Shown here: positions 27,101-35,437 of the stretch, one piece after another | Numbering within the stretch: the stretch's first letter is position 1 | How the letters are laid out: the number at the start of each line of letters is the position of its first letter | From: JALZCH01 sp036387135 | GTDB lineage: Bacteria > Acidobacteriota > Blastocatellia > Pyrinomonadales > Pyrinomonadaceae | Direction of reading: 5' to 3' | Assembly: GCA_036387135.1 (NCBI GenBank) | Contig: DASVUH010000036.1 | Location: 1-64,000 of the forward strand | Length of the DNA stretch: 64,000 nucleotides | The notes under the pieces: model-generated | The model's input: the letters and a program-made list of their open reading frames with translations, nothing else | Database searches by the model: none | Told to the model about the DNA's origin: nothing | Made by a program: the position numbers and the translations under genes

Positions 27101-27580
27101 GCAGAGTTGTATCGAATTAATCAACAGCTAAGAAACCAAGCGATACAACAGGCTCAACAAAACTTCAATAACTTACCACCGCTCCAGCCGAATCAGCCGT
27201 GCGTGGCGGGCGCTCTACCGGGGGCTGCTTTGAATAATACGCTCTTTACAACAGCTACGGGGCGAATTACCTGTTCACCAACCGCCGGTCGCGGCTTTGT
27301 CGTAGATTTTATCGGTTTGCCCGCCGGACAAGCTGTCGGAAACGCGGGACGCAATATTTTGCGTGCTGCCCGGTTGATAAACGTTGATTTTGGGATTATC
27401 AAAAATACCCGAATCACGGAAAATGTGCGTTTTCAAATTCGCGCCGATATGTTCAATGTTTTGAATCATCGGAACTTTGGCGTACCTCTCGGAACGGTGA
27501 CAGCACCCGGCTTTCTCAACCAATGGGCGACTAACGGCGGTAACCGCCGCATCGTTCTTGGTGCGAGATTGGTTTTTTAG
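24140..27580 (+). CDS. TonB-dependent receptor-like outer-membrane protein (Oar type)
   Basis: An 1146-residue outer-membrane protein. ATG 24140 is preferred because AAGGAAGGA lies 10 bases upstream. It has a signal peptide (LLITVLFLSSSVFAQ), a carboxypeptidase-regulatory-like Ig domain (SGVVVDEKESVIPNATVTV ... LPTGAYEVTVEAASF, residues about 27-110), a plug domain (FDERRLAELPIAANRNVYNV, DGQDINDPSLSGG), and a beta-barrel ending in the aromatic residue expected for BAM targeting (GARLVF). Oar-like proteins of this kind are abundant in Acidobacteriota and are thought to import large substrates or mediate adhesion. No obvious ligand gene is adjacent. Confidence 0.9.
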   Translation: MRRRLQILLITVLFLSSSVFAQTSTASISGVVVDEKESVIPNATVTVRNIDTGFTRTLQTDGEGRYQFINLPTGAYEVTVEAASFSKYVQSGITLAVNQNGVVDVGLKAGGVQEVVTVTENAAVLNTTTAEVSTRFDERRLAELPIAANRNVYNVLLSVPGISQLSSGQTSFAQGISFSSNGGRLRSNNFMIDGQDINDPSLSGGQIAINNPDAIGEVRIITNQFLAEYGRNSGAVVNFIGKSGTNQYHGSAFIFHNNERLNACSNLDKQAGFCYDPKSGNPAPTDPAKRRAPTRKENQFGFTFGGPLTFLAFGEGGPSVWKGKDRTFFFGDYQRWTDRQLGSGFTINGAPTAAGRAVLQQFANRPQVAALLQYLPAGTPNGQTTNFILNGQTFTVPLGDVTGSSSFKFDSDQGSIRIDHRFNDNNLLYGRYRFDSNESAGGGQVTPPGLTTVVPTKTKAATLVLNSVLSSKISNEARLAWSRFDSVTTAADPSSEAIPSIEISDLGLVGFNAAASRTAIGLAVNLPQFRINDTYQITDALSYTTGNHNLKFGVDLRRLDVKSFFVPTTRGRLAYNTLTNFVLDQATTATINAPLRGGDIINFYRWHEFFTYAQDQWRITPNFTLTLGLRYEYPGDSFSYLKETNERILAANGNNPAFALTPRPGVDKNNFMPRIGFNWNPRTSDGGILGFITGGDKLVLRGGYSRTYDANYINLNLNVAGGFPYLYSATFATSIPGNPPLVPNAFTSIRDFTVPTTITGANLLTRTVVAEDFRAPSTDQFSFEVQRELNADTVVTVGYVGTQGRGLFQTIDGNPRTRCATPPCPRVDPTRGVIRLRANQAESSYNALQATLTKRLSNNFSAGLNYTWSTFIDTASETFNPSNAEVAVAQDSFNLEGDRARSSFDRPHRFSGNVVYELPFFQEQRSALGRILGGFQVNSFFTLQSGAPFTPLNGADPAGALAGIDGLVGNAIRPNVLTNLDVSRMSTAELYRINQQLRNQAIQQAQQNFNNLPPLQPNQPCVAGALPGAALNNTLFTTATGRITCSPTAGRGFVVDFIGLPAGQAVGNAGRNILRAARLINVDFGIIKNTRITENVRFQIRADMFNVLNHRNFGVPLGTVTAPGFLNQWATNGGNRRIVLGARLVF

Positions 27581-27619
27581 AGCGGTTATGGAATCAGTGT
27601 ACGGCAGCAACAAAATGAA

Positions 27620-27683
27620 CAGTACCTTGAACGGTAATGAGCGGGTTTGTTAATTGACCCGCTCACTACCGTTCAAGGTACTG
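27620..27683. repeat. Long inverted repeat (27-base arms, one mismatch)
   Basis: Arms 27620-27646 and 27657-27683 begin CAGTACCTTGAACGGTA and end with GAGCGGGT, separated by 10 bases. Unlike the other palindromes it is not built of short tandem units. It may act as a terminator for the TonB receptor gene or be a small mobile repeat. Confidence 0.85.
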
Positions 27684-27725
27684 ACTCGTACATCCAAGCC
27701 TGCATTGCTCTAATTCACTCCTTTA

Positions 27726-27788
27726 ATTTCAAATAATAAAAGACGGCGGAAGAATTCAATCTTTCCGCCGTCTTTTATTATTTGAAAT
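27726..27788. terminator. Bidirectional terminator between convergent genes
   Basis: Perfect 25-base arms (27726-27750, 27764-27788) have a GC core (GACGGCGGA) flanked by A- and T-tracts, so U-rich tails arise in both directions. It lies between the plus-strand receptor gene and the minus-strand gene ending at 27792. Confidence 0.85.
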
Positions 27789-27791
27789 TTG

Positions 27792-28169
27792 TTATCTGAA
27801 AACCTTTTGTTCAGTTTTAAAAAACGCGATGATAAAAAGCGTTCCTAAAATCATATCAATTATCGCAGCGCCGAACATCGGAACGGCAAGGCGGTTTTGG
27901 AGAAATAAAATTACGGCGGCGATTCCGAAGCTGAATTTTTCAATCATTGCAGGAATCATTGCGGCGCGATAGCGTACGGGATTACGCGCGATGATCAAAA
28001 ATAAAACTTGAAACGCCAGCGCGACGCCGATAAAACCGTAATAATATTCGGGATGCGTGATGGCGGGCGGAAAATCGCGCCCGTTTTTCTCTTCCCAAAA
28101 ATATTGCGGAGCGAGTACGATTAAGCCGTAAACGCCCGCAATGTAAAAAACTGTCCTGGCAAATTTCAT
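27792..28169 (-). CDS. Small four-span membrane protein
   Basis: A 125-residue protein starting at ATG 28169, one base after the upstream stop, so translation is coupled to the acetyltransferase gene. Four hydrophobic segments are visible: TVFYIAGVYGLIVLAPQYF, FIGVALAFQVLFLIIA, SFGIAAVILFLQNRLAV and IIDMILGTLFIIAFF. I do not recognise a family with confidence. Its role with the upstream GNAT enzyme is unclear. Confidence 0.65.
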   Translation of the reverse strand: MKFARTVFYIAGVYGLIVLAPQYFWEEKNGRDFPPAITHPEYYYGFIGVALAFQVLFLIIARNPVRYRAAMIPAMIEKFSFGIAAVILFLQNRLAVPMFGAAIIDMILGTLFIIAFFKTEQKVFR

Positions 28170-28170
28170 T

Positions 28171-29034
28171 TCAGTACAATACCGAAGGCAGGAAAGCGCC
28201 TTTCGGCTCTTCATAAGCGCCCATTGCCATCAATGACATCGGTTTGACGACTCGCATTTTATTGCTCAAACACCAGCGGAAAAGCGAGGCTTGCCGCGTC
28301 GGGAGCAAAAAGGAAAGCGGTTGATCGGTTAAATTCGCCGCGCCGATCAGAGCTGCGTGCAGATCGGCTTCGGTTTCCGCAACGGCGTGATTAGCCTGCC
28401 AAAAGTTCGGCGCTGAAGCGTAAGCTACAATCCGGTCGTCGCGCAACGCAACGAAGCTTTGAAATATTTGCGAGTTCTGCCCGATGTCATGGAGTCTGGA
28501 AAATCCGTGAATTTGGCGATGCAAGCGGTCGCAATCGGCGAAATCCGATTCGTCCATTCGCCGCACTTCGTAACCCGCCGGGGCTTCGCCCTCGATTTTG
28601 CCCGCAATCAAAACGAGTGGTTCTTTAATGTCAAAACCGAGCGCCGCGTAAAGCGACATCGAAACCGTGTTAAAAGCGTCCTGCACCAATCTAATTCCCG
28701 GCGCTCGCAATCCGCGTTCGATGACGGCTTCCATTAATTGTCGTCCGACGCCGGTTGCCTGGACGTTCGGGTCAACCGTAATCGGACCGACGCCTGCGAT
28801 TTCGTTTCCTTCATGGAGAAAATTTGAACCGATAATTTTGCCGTTTTGTTCGGCAACAACGCCCCATACGGTCGGATCGCCGCAGCACCAGTTGGCGATG
28901 TTCGTCGCGTGTTCGAGATTGGGGAAATCGTGGGGGAAATTGTGCCGGTCGGCGATGCCGTCAAACGCGGCTTTGATAATCGGCGCTATTTGCCCGGCGT
29001 CGGCTGGCGCAGCCGGACGAAGTTGAATGCTCAT
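28171..29034 (-). CDS. Tandem GNAT-family N-acetyltransferase
   Basis: A 287-residue protein. The start at ATG 29034 has a strong ribosome-binding site (AGGAGG) 7 bases upstream. The first half has the GNAT signature VWGVVAEQNGKIIG, VGPITVDPNVQATGVGRQLMEAV (acetyl-CoA loop) and LYAALGF. The second half (from about residue 155, VRRMDESDFADCDRL) is a second, more divergent GNAT fold. Tandem GNATs often acetylate small amines or antibiotics. The acceptor is unknown. Confidence 0.82.
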   Translation of the reverse strand: MSIQLRPAAPADAGQIAPIIKAAFDGIADRHNFPHDFPNLEHATNIANWCCGDPTVWGVVAEQNGKIIGSNFLHEGNEIAGVGPITVDPNVQATGVGRQLMEAVIERGLRAPGIRLVQDAFNTVSMSLYAALGFDIKEPLVLIAGKIEGEAPAGYEVRRMDESDFADCDRLHRQIHGFSRLHDIGQNSQIFQSFVALRDDRIVAYASAPNFWQANHAVAETEADLHAALIGAANLTDQPLSFLLPTRQASLFRWCLSNKMRVVKPMSLMAMGAYEEPKGAFLPSVLY

Positions 29035-29526
29035 TATTTTGCCTCCTGATTTGAATGATTTAAAGCGAATTTTCGCTTTACGCCAAACATTTAATTTCTG
29101 TTTTCTTAAATTCGGAACGAGCTGAAAATCTAACACAATTTTTTACGCGACGGACGACCGCAGTGCGTCGGCGCTTTATTTTTTGCGCAAAGCGTTTCAG
29201 AGATTTATCTTTGTTCATTTTCTTCGCCTCTTTTCGCTGTAAAAATCTTCTCTAATATTTAACGCGGAAAAAAGAGCCGGAAAGTATCAACCGATTTTGC
29301 CGGAGCGAGCGTCCCCGATTTGTTTGCGCTGGCAAAGCCTTTTTAATAAAGGGCTTGATTTTATTTGGAAATGATTTATACTCCACTTTCTACAAGTCGC
29401 TCGGTTCATCAATGCAATCACAATTGAAATTTGAATTTGAACAATTTGTTCTCGTCTCGTTATGCATTTTGCCGGATACCGCCAGCGGCTTTATTTCTTA
29501 GTTTAAAGAGAAAAGGAAGTACCTCT
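29035..29526. other. Divergent intergenic region
   Basis: About 490 bases separate the divergent acetyltransferase and surface-protein genes. No gene is supported. It contains the plus-strand promoter at 29355-29382 and AT-rich sequence otherwise without recognised features. Confidence 0.5.
29355..29382 (+). promoter_or_regulatory. Sigma70-like promoter for the 29527 surface-protein gene
   Basis: TTGATT (29355-29360) and TATACT (29377-29382) are separated by 16 bases. The leader to the ATG would be about 138 bases. Confidence 0.5.
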
Positions 29527-32500
29527 ATGCCCGTTATTTTTACCGTTAATCGTAAGAGATTCAATCTTTCGCTGCTTGCTTTAACCGTTATCATTTTTGC
29601 CTTTGTTTTCGGAGCGGCGAAAACGGCGGCTCATTCTGAAAACGACGCTTTTATTCCCAGCGCCGATACTGCCGCCCCGCAGCAAACTTTTACCGTCAAT
29701 AGAACCGACGATGCGCCCGACGCGAATACGGCTGATAACATTTGCGACGTTGATTTAGCAGCGTCCGGTCAGCAATGCACTTTGAGAGCCGCCGTCGCGC
29801 AATCAAACGTCACGGCGGGAGCTGATACGATTAGTTTTTCGCTTCCCGACGCATCTGTCATTAATTTAACCGCCGGCGCGCTTTTGGTAAATCAAAGCGT
29901 TGAGATTAGAGGTTCCGGCGCGAGAAACTTAACCGTTCAGCGAAGCACCGGTCAGGCAGCGCCTGTTTTTAACATATTTAATGTCGTCGGTCCGGCTTAT
30001 AATTCTACTGAAACAATAACCGTCGGGATTTCCGGTTTGACGATGGCTAACGGCAGCGCAAATTCCGGCGGCGGCATCAACAGTTTCGGAGCCGTTACGC
30101 TTAATCTCACCGAAGTCACGCTCAGAAACAATCGAGGAAATAACGGCGGCGCCATCTTCAACGCGGGAAACGCTTTAAACATTCTGCGCTCGACGTTAAA
30201 TAACAATACCGCCCTTAGTTCCGGCGGAGCGATTTACAACTCTTACGGCTCGGTTAACATCGCCAATTCGACAATTGCGAACAATTCGGCAACAGGTAAC
30301 GGCGGCGGCATATTAAACAGCAACGACGGTGATAACAATAATGTTTTAACGTTAAATAACGTTACAATCAGCAATAATGAAGCCGCCAGGGGCGGCGGCG
30401 TGACAAATCGCAAAACGGCGTTCGTCCGAAACACGATTATCGCAGGTAATACGGCGCCCCAAGACCCGGACGTTGAAGGAACTGTAAGTTTTATTTCGCT
30501 CGGCAATAATTTAATCGGAAGATCCGATTTTTTCGTCGGATTTTTCAACGGCATAGGTGGCGATATAGTCGGAACGACCGCGATGCCGGTCAATCCTTTG
30601 CTCGATCCGCTCCGAAATAACGGCGGACCGACAGACACGATGGCTTTGCTCCCCGCCAGCCCGGCTGTAGATGCGGGAAACGATTGCGTTGTCAACGCCA
30701 TTTGCCCTCTCAGTAATCCTCCCGTTCCGTTGCTGACGGATCAGAGAGACGCGCTTTTTTCCAGATCCGTCGGAAATTCCGTTGATATTGGAGCTTATGA
30801 ATTAAACGTTCCCGAACCCGTCGTCACATCAATCTCCCCGGCTCGAATCGCAGCGGGCAGCGGCGATTTCGAGATTGTTGTCACCGGCAGCGGTTTTGTG
30901 AACGGCTCGATTGTGCAATGGGCTGGAGAAAACAGACCGACGACTTTTGTCTCTCCGACCGAATTAAGAGCGCAAATTTCGGCTGCGGACGTTCAAATGA
31001 CGGGACAGTTTCTGGTGACGGTTTTTAATCCGACGCCCGGCGGCGGCATTTCAAACCAAATTACTTTCGTTGTCTTTAATTGTTCTTACACAATAAATCC
31101 GACAAGTGCGAATGTTCCGAGCACCAACGTCGGCGTTACGTTTAACGTCAATACGTCCGCAGAATGCGGCTGGACTGCCACAACCACCACTCCTTGGATT
31201 TCAATCACGAACGGCACCGGCACCGGCAATGGAACGGTTGCTTTTACCGTTCAGGAAAACACCGGACCCGCGCGAACGGGAACAGTTATGGTTGGCGGGC
31301 AAACATTTACGGTTAATCAAGCCAACGGCTGCGCTTTTACTTTGAATCCGACAAATGCCACCGTTCCTGTCGCGGGCGGCAACGGCAGCTTTAATATTAC
31401 GACTGTCGCCGGTTGTACGTGGACTGCCCAGAGCAATGCCCCTTGGATAACTCTCACCAACAACAGCGGAACCGGAAGCGGAACCATCGCTTTTACGGTG
31501 CAGCCAAATGCGGGTCCTCCGCGAACCGGCACGATTACCGCGGGCGGGCAGACCTTTACCGTTAACCAGCAATCGGGCTGCACTTTCACAGTTTCGCCGA
31601 CGAATTTAAACGTCAACGCCACAGGCGGAACCGGCAGCGTAACTGTTACTACTTCTGCGGGATGTACCTGGACTGCAACCAGCAATTCTCCGTGGATAAC
31701 GATTACTTCGGGAAGCACCGGAACCGGAAGCGGAACGGTTAATTTCACAGCCGCCGCCAACACGGGAGCCGCTCGAATTGGAACTATTACCGTTGCCGGT
31801 CAGACCGTAACAATAAATCAACCGTCTCCGACCAATTTTAACAAAACTCTGTTCGATTTCGACGGCGACGGACGCGCAGACATTTCGGTTTTCCGCGCTT
31901 CGACCGGCACGTGGCACATTTCGCAGTCGTCAAACGGCACGCTGCGTTCGACCACTTTCGGGCAAGCCGGAGATTTAATTGCTCCCGCCGATTACGACGG
32001 CGATGGCAGAACAGACATCGCGGTTTTTCGCTTTGGATTTTGGTATCGCCTGAACAGCTTGACAAACCAATTTGTCGCCGTTCAGTTCGGTTCTTCGGGC
32101 GACATCCCGACGCCGGCGGATTATGACGGCGACGGACTCGCCGACATTTCGGTTTTCCGCCCATCAACCGGAGATTGGTTTAGAATTAACAGCAGCAACA
32201 ATCAATTCGTCGCCGTTCATTGGGGCGCGAGCGGCGACGTTCCGGTTATGGGCGATTTTGACGGCGACGGACGAGCCGACACGGCGGTTTTCCGCCCGAC
32301 AAACGGCGATTGGTACATTTTGCGAAGCTCGGATAATTCGTTCTTCGGAATTAAATTCGGGGTGCCGGGCGACATTCCGGCTGAGGCGGATTTTGACGGA
32401 GATAAGAGAACAGATATTTCGGTTTATCGCCCGTCAAACGGCACCTGGTATCGAATCAACAGCAGCAACAACCAATTCGTCGGGCAGCGTTTCGGAACGG

Positions 32501-32667
32501 CGGAAGACGAGCCCGTTCCGGCGGATTACGACGGCGACGGACGAGCCGAAATCGCAGTTTACCGTCCGTCAAATTCGTTCTGGTATTTGCTTCGCTCAAA
32601 CGGCGATTTGTTCCCACTGCAATTCGGCACGACGGGCGATCTTCCGATTCCGGCTTTGAATCGGTAA
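29527..32667 (+). CDS. Large surface protein: CSLREA, beta-helix, IPT/TIG, three BACON and FG-GAP repeats
   Basis: A 1046-residue exported protein; ATG 29527 follows AAAAGGAAG. Order: signal peptide; CSLREA domain (TVNRTDDAPDAN ... CTLRAAVAQSN); right-handed beta-helix with Gly-Gly turns (NSGGGINSFG, SSGGAIYNS); a choice-of-anchor-Q-like segment (RNNGGPTDTMALLPASPAVD); an IPT/TIG Ig fold (SISPARIAAGSGDFEIVVTG); three BACON repeats, each with WxxxxxxPWIxI; and about seven FG-GAP/VCBS repeats (DYDGDGRADISVFRPS) that would form a beta-propeller with Ca-binding DxDGDGxxD loops. This is a cell-surface or secreted carbohydrate- or protein-binding protein. No enzymatic motif is visible. Confidence 0.88.
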   Translation: MPVIFTVNRKRFNLSLLALTVIIFAFVFGAAKTAAHSENDAFIPSADTAAPQQTFTVNRTDDAPDANTADNICDVDLAASGQQCTLRAAVAQSNVTAGADTISFSLPDASVINLTAGALLVNQSVEIRGSGARNLTVQRSTGQAAPVFNIFNVVGPAYNSTETITVGISGLTMANGSANSGGGINSFGAVTLNLTEVTLRNNRGNNGGAIFNAGNALNILRSTLNNNTALSSGGAIYNSYGSVNIANSTIANNSATGNGGGILNSNDGDNNNVLTLNNVTISNNEAARGGGVTNRKTAFVRNTIIAGNTAPQDPDVEGTVSFISLGNNLIGRSDFFVGFFNGIGGDIVGTTAMPVNPLLDPLRNNGGPTDTMALLPASPAVDAGNDCVVNAICPLSNPPVPLLTDQRDALFSRSVGNSVDIGAYELNVPEPVVTSISPARIAAGSGDFEIVVTGSGFVNGSIVQWAGENRPTTFVSPTELRAQISAADVQMTGQFLVTVFNPTPGGGISNQITFVVFNCSYTINPTSANVPSTNVGVTFNVNTSAECGWTATTTTPWISITNGTGTGNGTVAFTVQENTGPARTGTVMVGGQTFTVNQANGCAFTLNPTNATVPVAGGNGSFNITTVAGCTWTAQSNAPWITLTNNSGTGSGTIAFTVQPNAGPPRTGTITAGGQTFTVNQQSGCTFTVSPTNLNVNATGGTGSVTVTTSAGCTWTATSNSPWITITSGSTGTGSGTVNFTAAANTGAARIGTITVAGQTVTINQPSPTNFNKTLFDFDGDGRADISVFRASTGTWHISQSSNGTLRSTTFGQAGDLIAPADYDGDGRTDIAVFRFGFWYRLNSLTNQFVAVQFGSSGDIPTPADYDGDGLADISVFRPSTGDWFRINSSNNQFVAVHWGASGDVPVMGDFDGDGRADTAVFRPTNGDWYILRSSDNSFFGIKFGVPGDIPAEADFDGDKRTDISVYRPSNGTWYRINSSNNQFVGQRFGTAEDEPVPADYDGDGRAEIAVYRPSNSFWYLLRSNGDLFPLQFGTTGDLPIPALNR

Positions 32668-32680
32668 AATCAATCGCAGA

Positions 32681-32729
32681 AAAAAGAAAAGCGAGCTTGG
32701 TTTATTCAATCAAGCTCGCTTTTCTTTTT
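32681..32729. terminator. Bidirectional terminator
   Basis: Perfect 19-base arms (32681-32699, 32711-32729) with core GCGAGCTTG and A/T tails. It separates the convergent surface-protein and response-regulator genes. Confidence 0.85.
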
Positions 32730-32748
32730 AAAGGTAAAGGACACTTTT

Positions 32749-33105
32749 TTAAAGGTAACTGGCTATAACCTTTTTTAAATATTCAGGCTCGACGGGTTTA
32801 AAAAGAACCTCGTTGCATCCGGCTTTGAGAGCTTGTTGAAGGCAATTGGTGTGAGCCGTTATCGCCAGGACCGGCACATTTGCGCCTTCTTCGAGTTGTC
32901 TGATTTGTCTGGTCGCGGCAATGCCATCCATTTCGGGCAAGCTGATGTCCATCAAAATCAAGTCTGGATGCTTGTTTTTGGTGCATTCGACCGCTTCGCG
33001 CCCGTCCGTCGCTTCGATGACTTCATACCCGTAAAATTCGAGCATAAAATGCATAAACTCGCGTGCGTCGTCATAATCTTCTACCAAGAGGATGGTATGC
33101 GCCAT
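32749..33105 (-). CDS. Single-domain (CheY-like) response regulator
   Basis: A 118-residue receiver domain. ATG 33105 has AAGG 5 bases upstream. Visible are the acidic pair in LLVEDYDDAR, the phospho-acceptor Asp in DLILMDISLPEMDG, the Thr in ITAHT and the Lys in LFKPVEP. No output domain is present, so it acts on a partner protein or relays phosphate. No kinase is adjacent; it faces queA divergently. Confidence 0.92.
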   Translation of the reverse strand: MAHTILLVEDYDDAREFMHFMLEFYGYEVIEATDGREAVECTKNKHPDLILMDISLPEMDGIAATRQIRQLEEGANVPVLAITAHTNCLQQALKAGCNEVLFKPVEPEYLKKVIASYL

Positions 33106-33169
33106 AATCACCTTGCCTACTGGGGGAAACAGGTCAAATCAGCTCTACTGTTAGGTTAGTTGACTTTGA

Positions 33170-33189
33170 CAAGCGACTTTGTTCGCTTG
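33170..33189. promoter_or_regulatory. Perfect inverted repeat in the divergent response-regulator/queA region
   Basis: CAAGCGA (33170-33176) and TCGCTTG (33183-33189) form 7-base arms around a 6-base centre. It overlaps a TTGACA at 33166-33171. It is followed by an AT-rich stretch. It may be an operator or a small hairpin. Confidence 0.35.
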
Positions 33190-33288
33190 CGTACACTTTA
33201 GAATTTTAAAATTTTCTTTTTGTGATTTGCGACCCGCAAAATGCGGTTTGTTTTGAAGAAAGCGGCGCGGCATATTAACATCGAAAAA

Positions 33289-34326
33289 ATGTTGATTTCC
33301 GAGTTCGATTACGAACTTCCCGAAGAATTAATAGCCCAGGAACCGCTCGCCGAACGCTCGGCTTCGAGAATGCTGGTCGTCAATCGCGCCGCCGGAAGCT
33401 GGCGGGACGAACAATTCAAAAACTTATCCGCCTTTTTGCAAAAAGGCGATGTTCTTGTTTTGAATAACACCAAAGTTTTTCCCGCTCGTTTAATCGGGAA
33501 CCGGGAAAATTTTTCGGGCAAAATCGAAATTTTTCTGGTTCGTGAAATCGAAAAAAGCGTCTGGGAAGCGCTGGCTCGTCCCGCGCGCCGGATGAAAGCC
33601 GGAACAAATCTCGTTTTCGGCGAAGGAAAATTGCAGGCAAAAGTTTTGGATAAAACCGCAGACGGTCGAATCGTCGTCAACTTTCAAAGCGAAAGAGATT
33701 TCTACGAAATTCTGGAAGCCGTCGGTCAAACACCTTTGCCGCCTTACATCCACCGCGAGGAAAAGCCCGATCAAACAGACCGCGAACGCTATCAAACCGT
33801 TTTTGCCCGGGAGCGCGGAGCGATTGCAGCGCCAACCGCCGGACTGCATTTCACGCCGGAAATTTTAGCGGAAATCAGGCGCGGCGGCGTTGAAACTGCG
33901 GAAATCACTTTGCACGTCGGCTACGGAACTTTCGAGCCGGTTCGAGTGGAAAATTTATCCGAACATCGAGTTGCGCCGGAAACTTCGATTATTTCGGAAG
34001 AAACCGCCGAAATCGTCAACCGCGCCAAAACTGAAAACCGCCGTGTAATTGCAATCGGCACGACGACGACGCGGGCGCTCGAATCCGCTGCCGATGAAAA
34101 CGGAAAAATTTCGGCGGGCTGGCGCGCGGCAAATCTGACAATTACGCCCGGTTACAAATTTCGCGTTGTTGATGCGCTTTTAACCAATTTTCACTTGCCG
34201 CAATCGTCGCTTTTAGTTTTGGTTTCGACCTTCGCCGGACACGATTTAACGATGTCGGCTTACAAACACGCGGTCGCCGAAAAATATCGTTTTTACAGCT
34301 ACGGCGATTGTATGTTGATAATCTGA
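33289..34326 (+). CDS. queA: S-adenosylmethionine:tRNA ribosyltransferase-isomerase
   Basis: A 345-residue QueA, which transfers the ribosyl moiety of SAM to preQ1 in tRNA to make epoxyqueuosine. ATG 33289 is chosen because the family starts MxxSxFDYELPEELIAQ. Conserved segments are DVLVLNNTKVFPARL, RERYQTVFARERGAIAAPTAGLHFT and NFHLPQSSLLVLVSTFAG. Length is normal. No other queuosine gene lies in the window. Confidence 0.96.
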   Translation: MLISEFDYELPEELIAQEPLAERSASRMLVVNRAAGSWRDEQFKNLSAFLQKGDVLVLNNTKVFPARLIGNRENFSGKIEIFLVREIEKSVWEALARPARRMKAGTNLVFGEGKLQAKVLDKTADGRIVVNFQSERDFYEILEAVGQTPLPPYIHREEKPDQTDRERYQTVFARERGAIAAPTAGLHFTPEILAEIRRGGVETAEITLHVGYGTFEPVRVENLSEHRVAPETSIISEETAEIVNRAKTENRRVIAIGTTTTRALESAADENGKISAGWRAANLTITPGYKFRVVDALLTNFHLPQSSLLVLVSTFAGHDLTMSAYKHAVAEKYRFYSYGDCMLII

Positions 34327-34336
34327 CGTTAAACGA

Positions 34337-34375
34337 TTGCAAATCTAAAATCTAAAATCTAAAATCCAAAATCGA
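34337..34375. repeat. Intergenic AATCTAA heptamer repeat
   Basis: Four near-identical 7-base units (AAATCTA, AAATCTA, AAATCTA, AAATCCA) fill the gap between queA and the next gene. Confidence 0.8.
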
Positions 34376-34377
34376 AT

Positions 34378-34953
34378 ATGGCAGTTTTGGACAGATTACG
34401 CGGATTCTGGCAGACGTTTATGTTCGAGCGCACATCGCACGAACAGGAATTTCCTTTTCTTGCGCCGCTGCCGCCTGATTCTTTAGCAAAATTTTCCGGC
34501 GATTACCATATTCGCGCGCTGACGATAAAACATCTCGACGAGTTGGACGCGCTCGACCGCCGCTGTTTTATCAACGGCGATTCTTATACGCGCGGCACGC
34601 TCGAATTTCTGCTCAAAGAACCGAATTCGCTCGCTTATTGCGTTGTTTTGCCCAAAAACGGGCAGATGATCGCATTCATCATCGCAATGCACGAACCTGA
34701 CGGGACCGGACACATCACAACCATCGGAGTCGCTCCCGAACACCGACGGCGCGGACTCGCGTTTCTGCTGCTCGAACACGCCGAAAACGCTTTTCGCTTG
34801 CGTAACGTCAGAACAATGCGGCTCGAAGTTCGCACCAATAATTTTGGAGCGCAACAACTTTACGCCCGCGCCGGTTATACGGTCGCGCAGCGAATGAACC
34901 AGTATTACGCAAACGGCGGCGACGGTTTTTTAATGGTTAAATCGTTGGTTTGA
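34378..34953 (+). CDS. GNAT-family (RimI-like) N-acetyltransferase
   Basis: A 191-residue protein. After a 40-residue N-terminal extension the GNAT fold begins (YHIRALTIKHLDELDALD). The acetyl-CoA-binding region is ITTIGVAPEHRRRGLAFLLLEHAE (the R/Q-x-x-G-x-G/A type loop), followed by LEVRTNNFGAQQLYARAGYTV, which is typical of RimI and related protein-Nalpha acetyltransferases. The substrate is unknown. It lies between queA and the Clp-N gene and is probably cotranscribed with the latter (26-base gap). Confidence 0.85.
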   Translation: MAVLDRLRGFWQTFMFERTSHEQEFPFLAPLPPDSLAKFSGDYHIRALTIKHLDELDALDRRCFINGDSYTRGTLEFLLKEPNSLAYCVVLPKNGQMIAFIIAMHEPDGTGHITTIGVAPEHRRRGLAFLLLEHAENAFRLRNVRTMRLEVRTNNFGAQQLYARAGYTVAQRMNQYYANGGDGFLMVKSLV

Positions 34954-34979
34954 ACAATAGATGAGGAGAATAAATCATT

Positions 34980-35411
34980 ATGCTAACGGGAATTTTATCA
35001 AAGATTGGTTTAGAGCATAGAGGGGGATATCAGGAAAAATTTGCCGAAAGCGGATGGCGCGTTTTTGAACGAGCGTTAGACGAAACGCGCAATCGTCAGC
35101 AGAGTTATCTTTCGTTGGGGCATTTGTTAAATGCCCTTGCCGTTGAAAGTCCCGATGTTTTTGACGATGTAATGTTGTGCGCCCAAGTTGAGCCAGCGAA
35201 AGCAAGGGAATTTATCGGAGAAAGCCTTGAGAGCATTCCCAAAAGCGCATCGAAAGCCGTGCGCATTGCACCGGAAGTTACTTCGCTGTTTCAGCAGGCG
35301 CAAAATACAGCGCAAAAATCGGGACGCAAAATTGAAGCGATGGATTTAGGGCAGGTGCTGGCAAAAGGCAAATTTGAATTTCCGCGACTCGTAAATTGGA
35401 AAGTCGCGTAA
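34980..35411 (+). CDS. Stand-alone Clp N-domain protein
   Basis: A 143-residue protein with GAGGAG 11 bases before the ATG. The sequence FERALDETRNRQQSYLSLGHLLNALA followed by VTSLFQQAQNTAQKSGRKIEAMDLGQVLA shows the duplicated helical repeat of the ClpA/ClpB/ClpC N-terminal domain. There is no AAA+ part. Free Clp-N proteins can act as adaptors for Clp unfoldases, but a specific partner cannot be named. Confidence 0.72.
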   Translation: MLTGILSKIGLEHRGGYQEKFAESGWRVFERALDETRNRQQSYLSLGHLLNALAVESPDVFDDVMLCAQVEPAKAREFIGESLESIPKSASKAVRIAPEVTSLFQQAQNTAQKSGRKIEAMDLGQVLAKGKFEFPRLVNWKVA

Positions 35412-35437
35412 AGCTGAATCAGCGCTTTGTTTTATTT

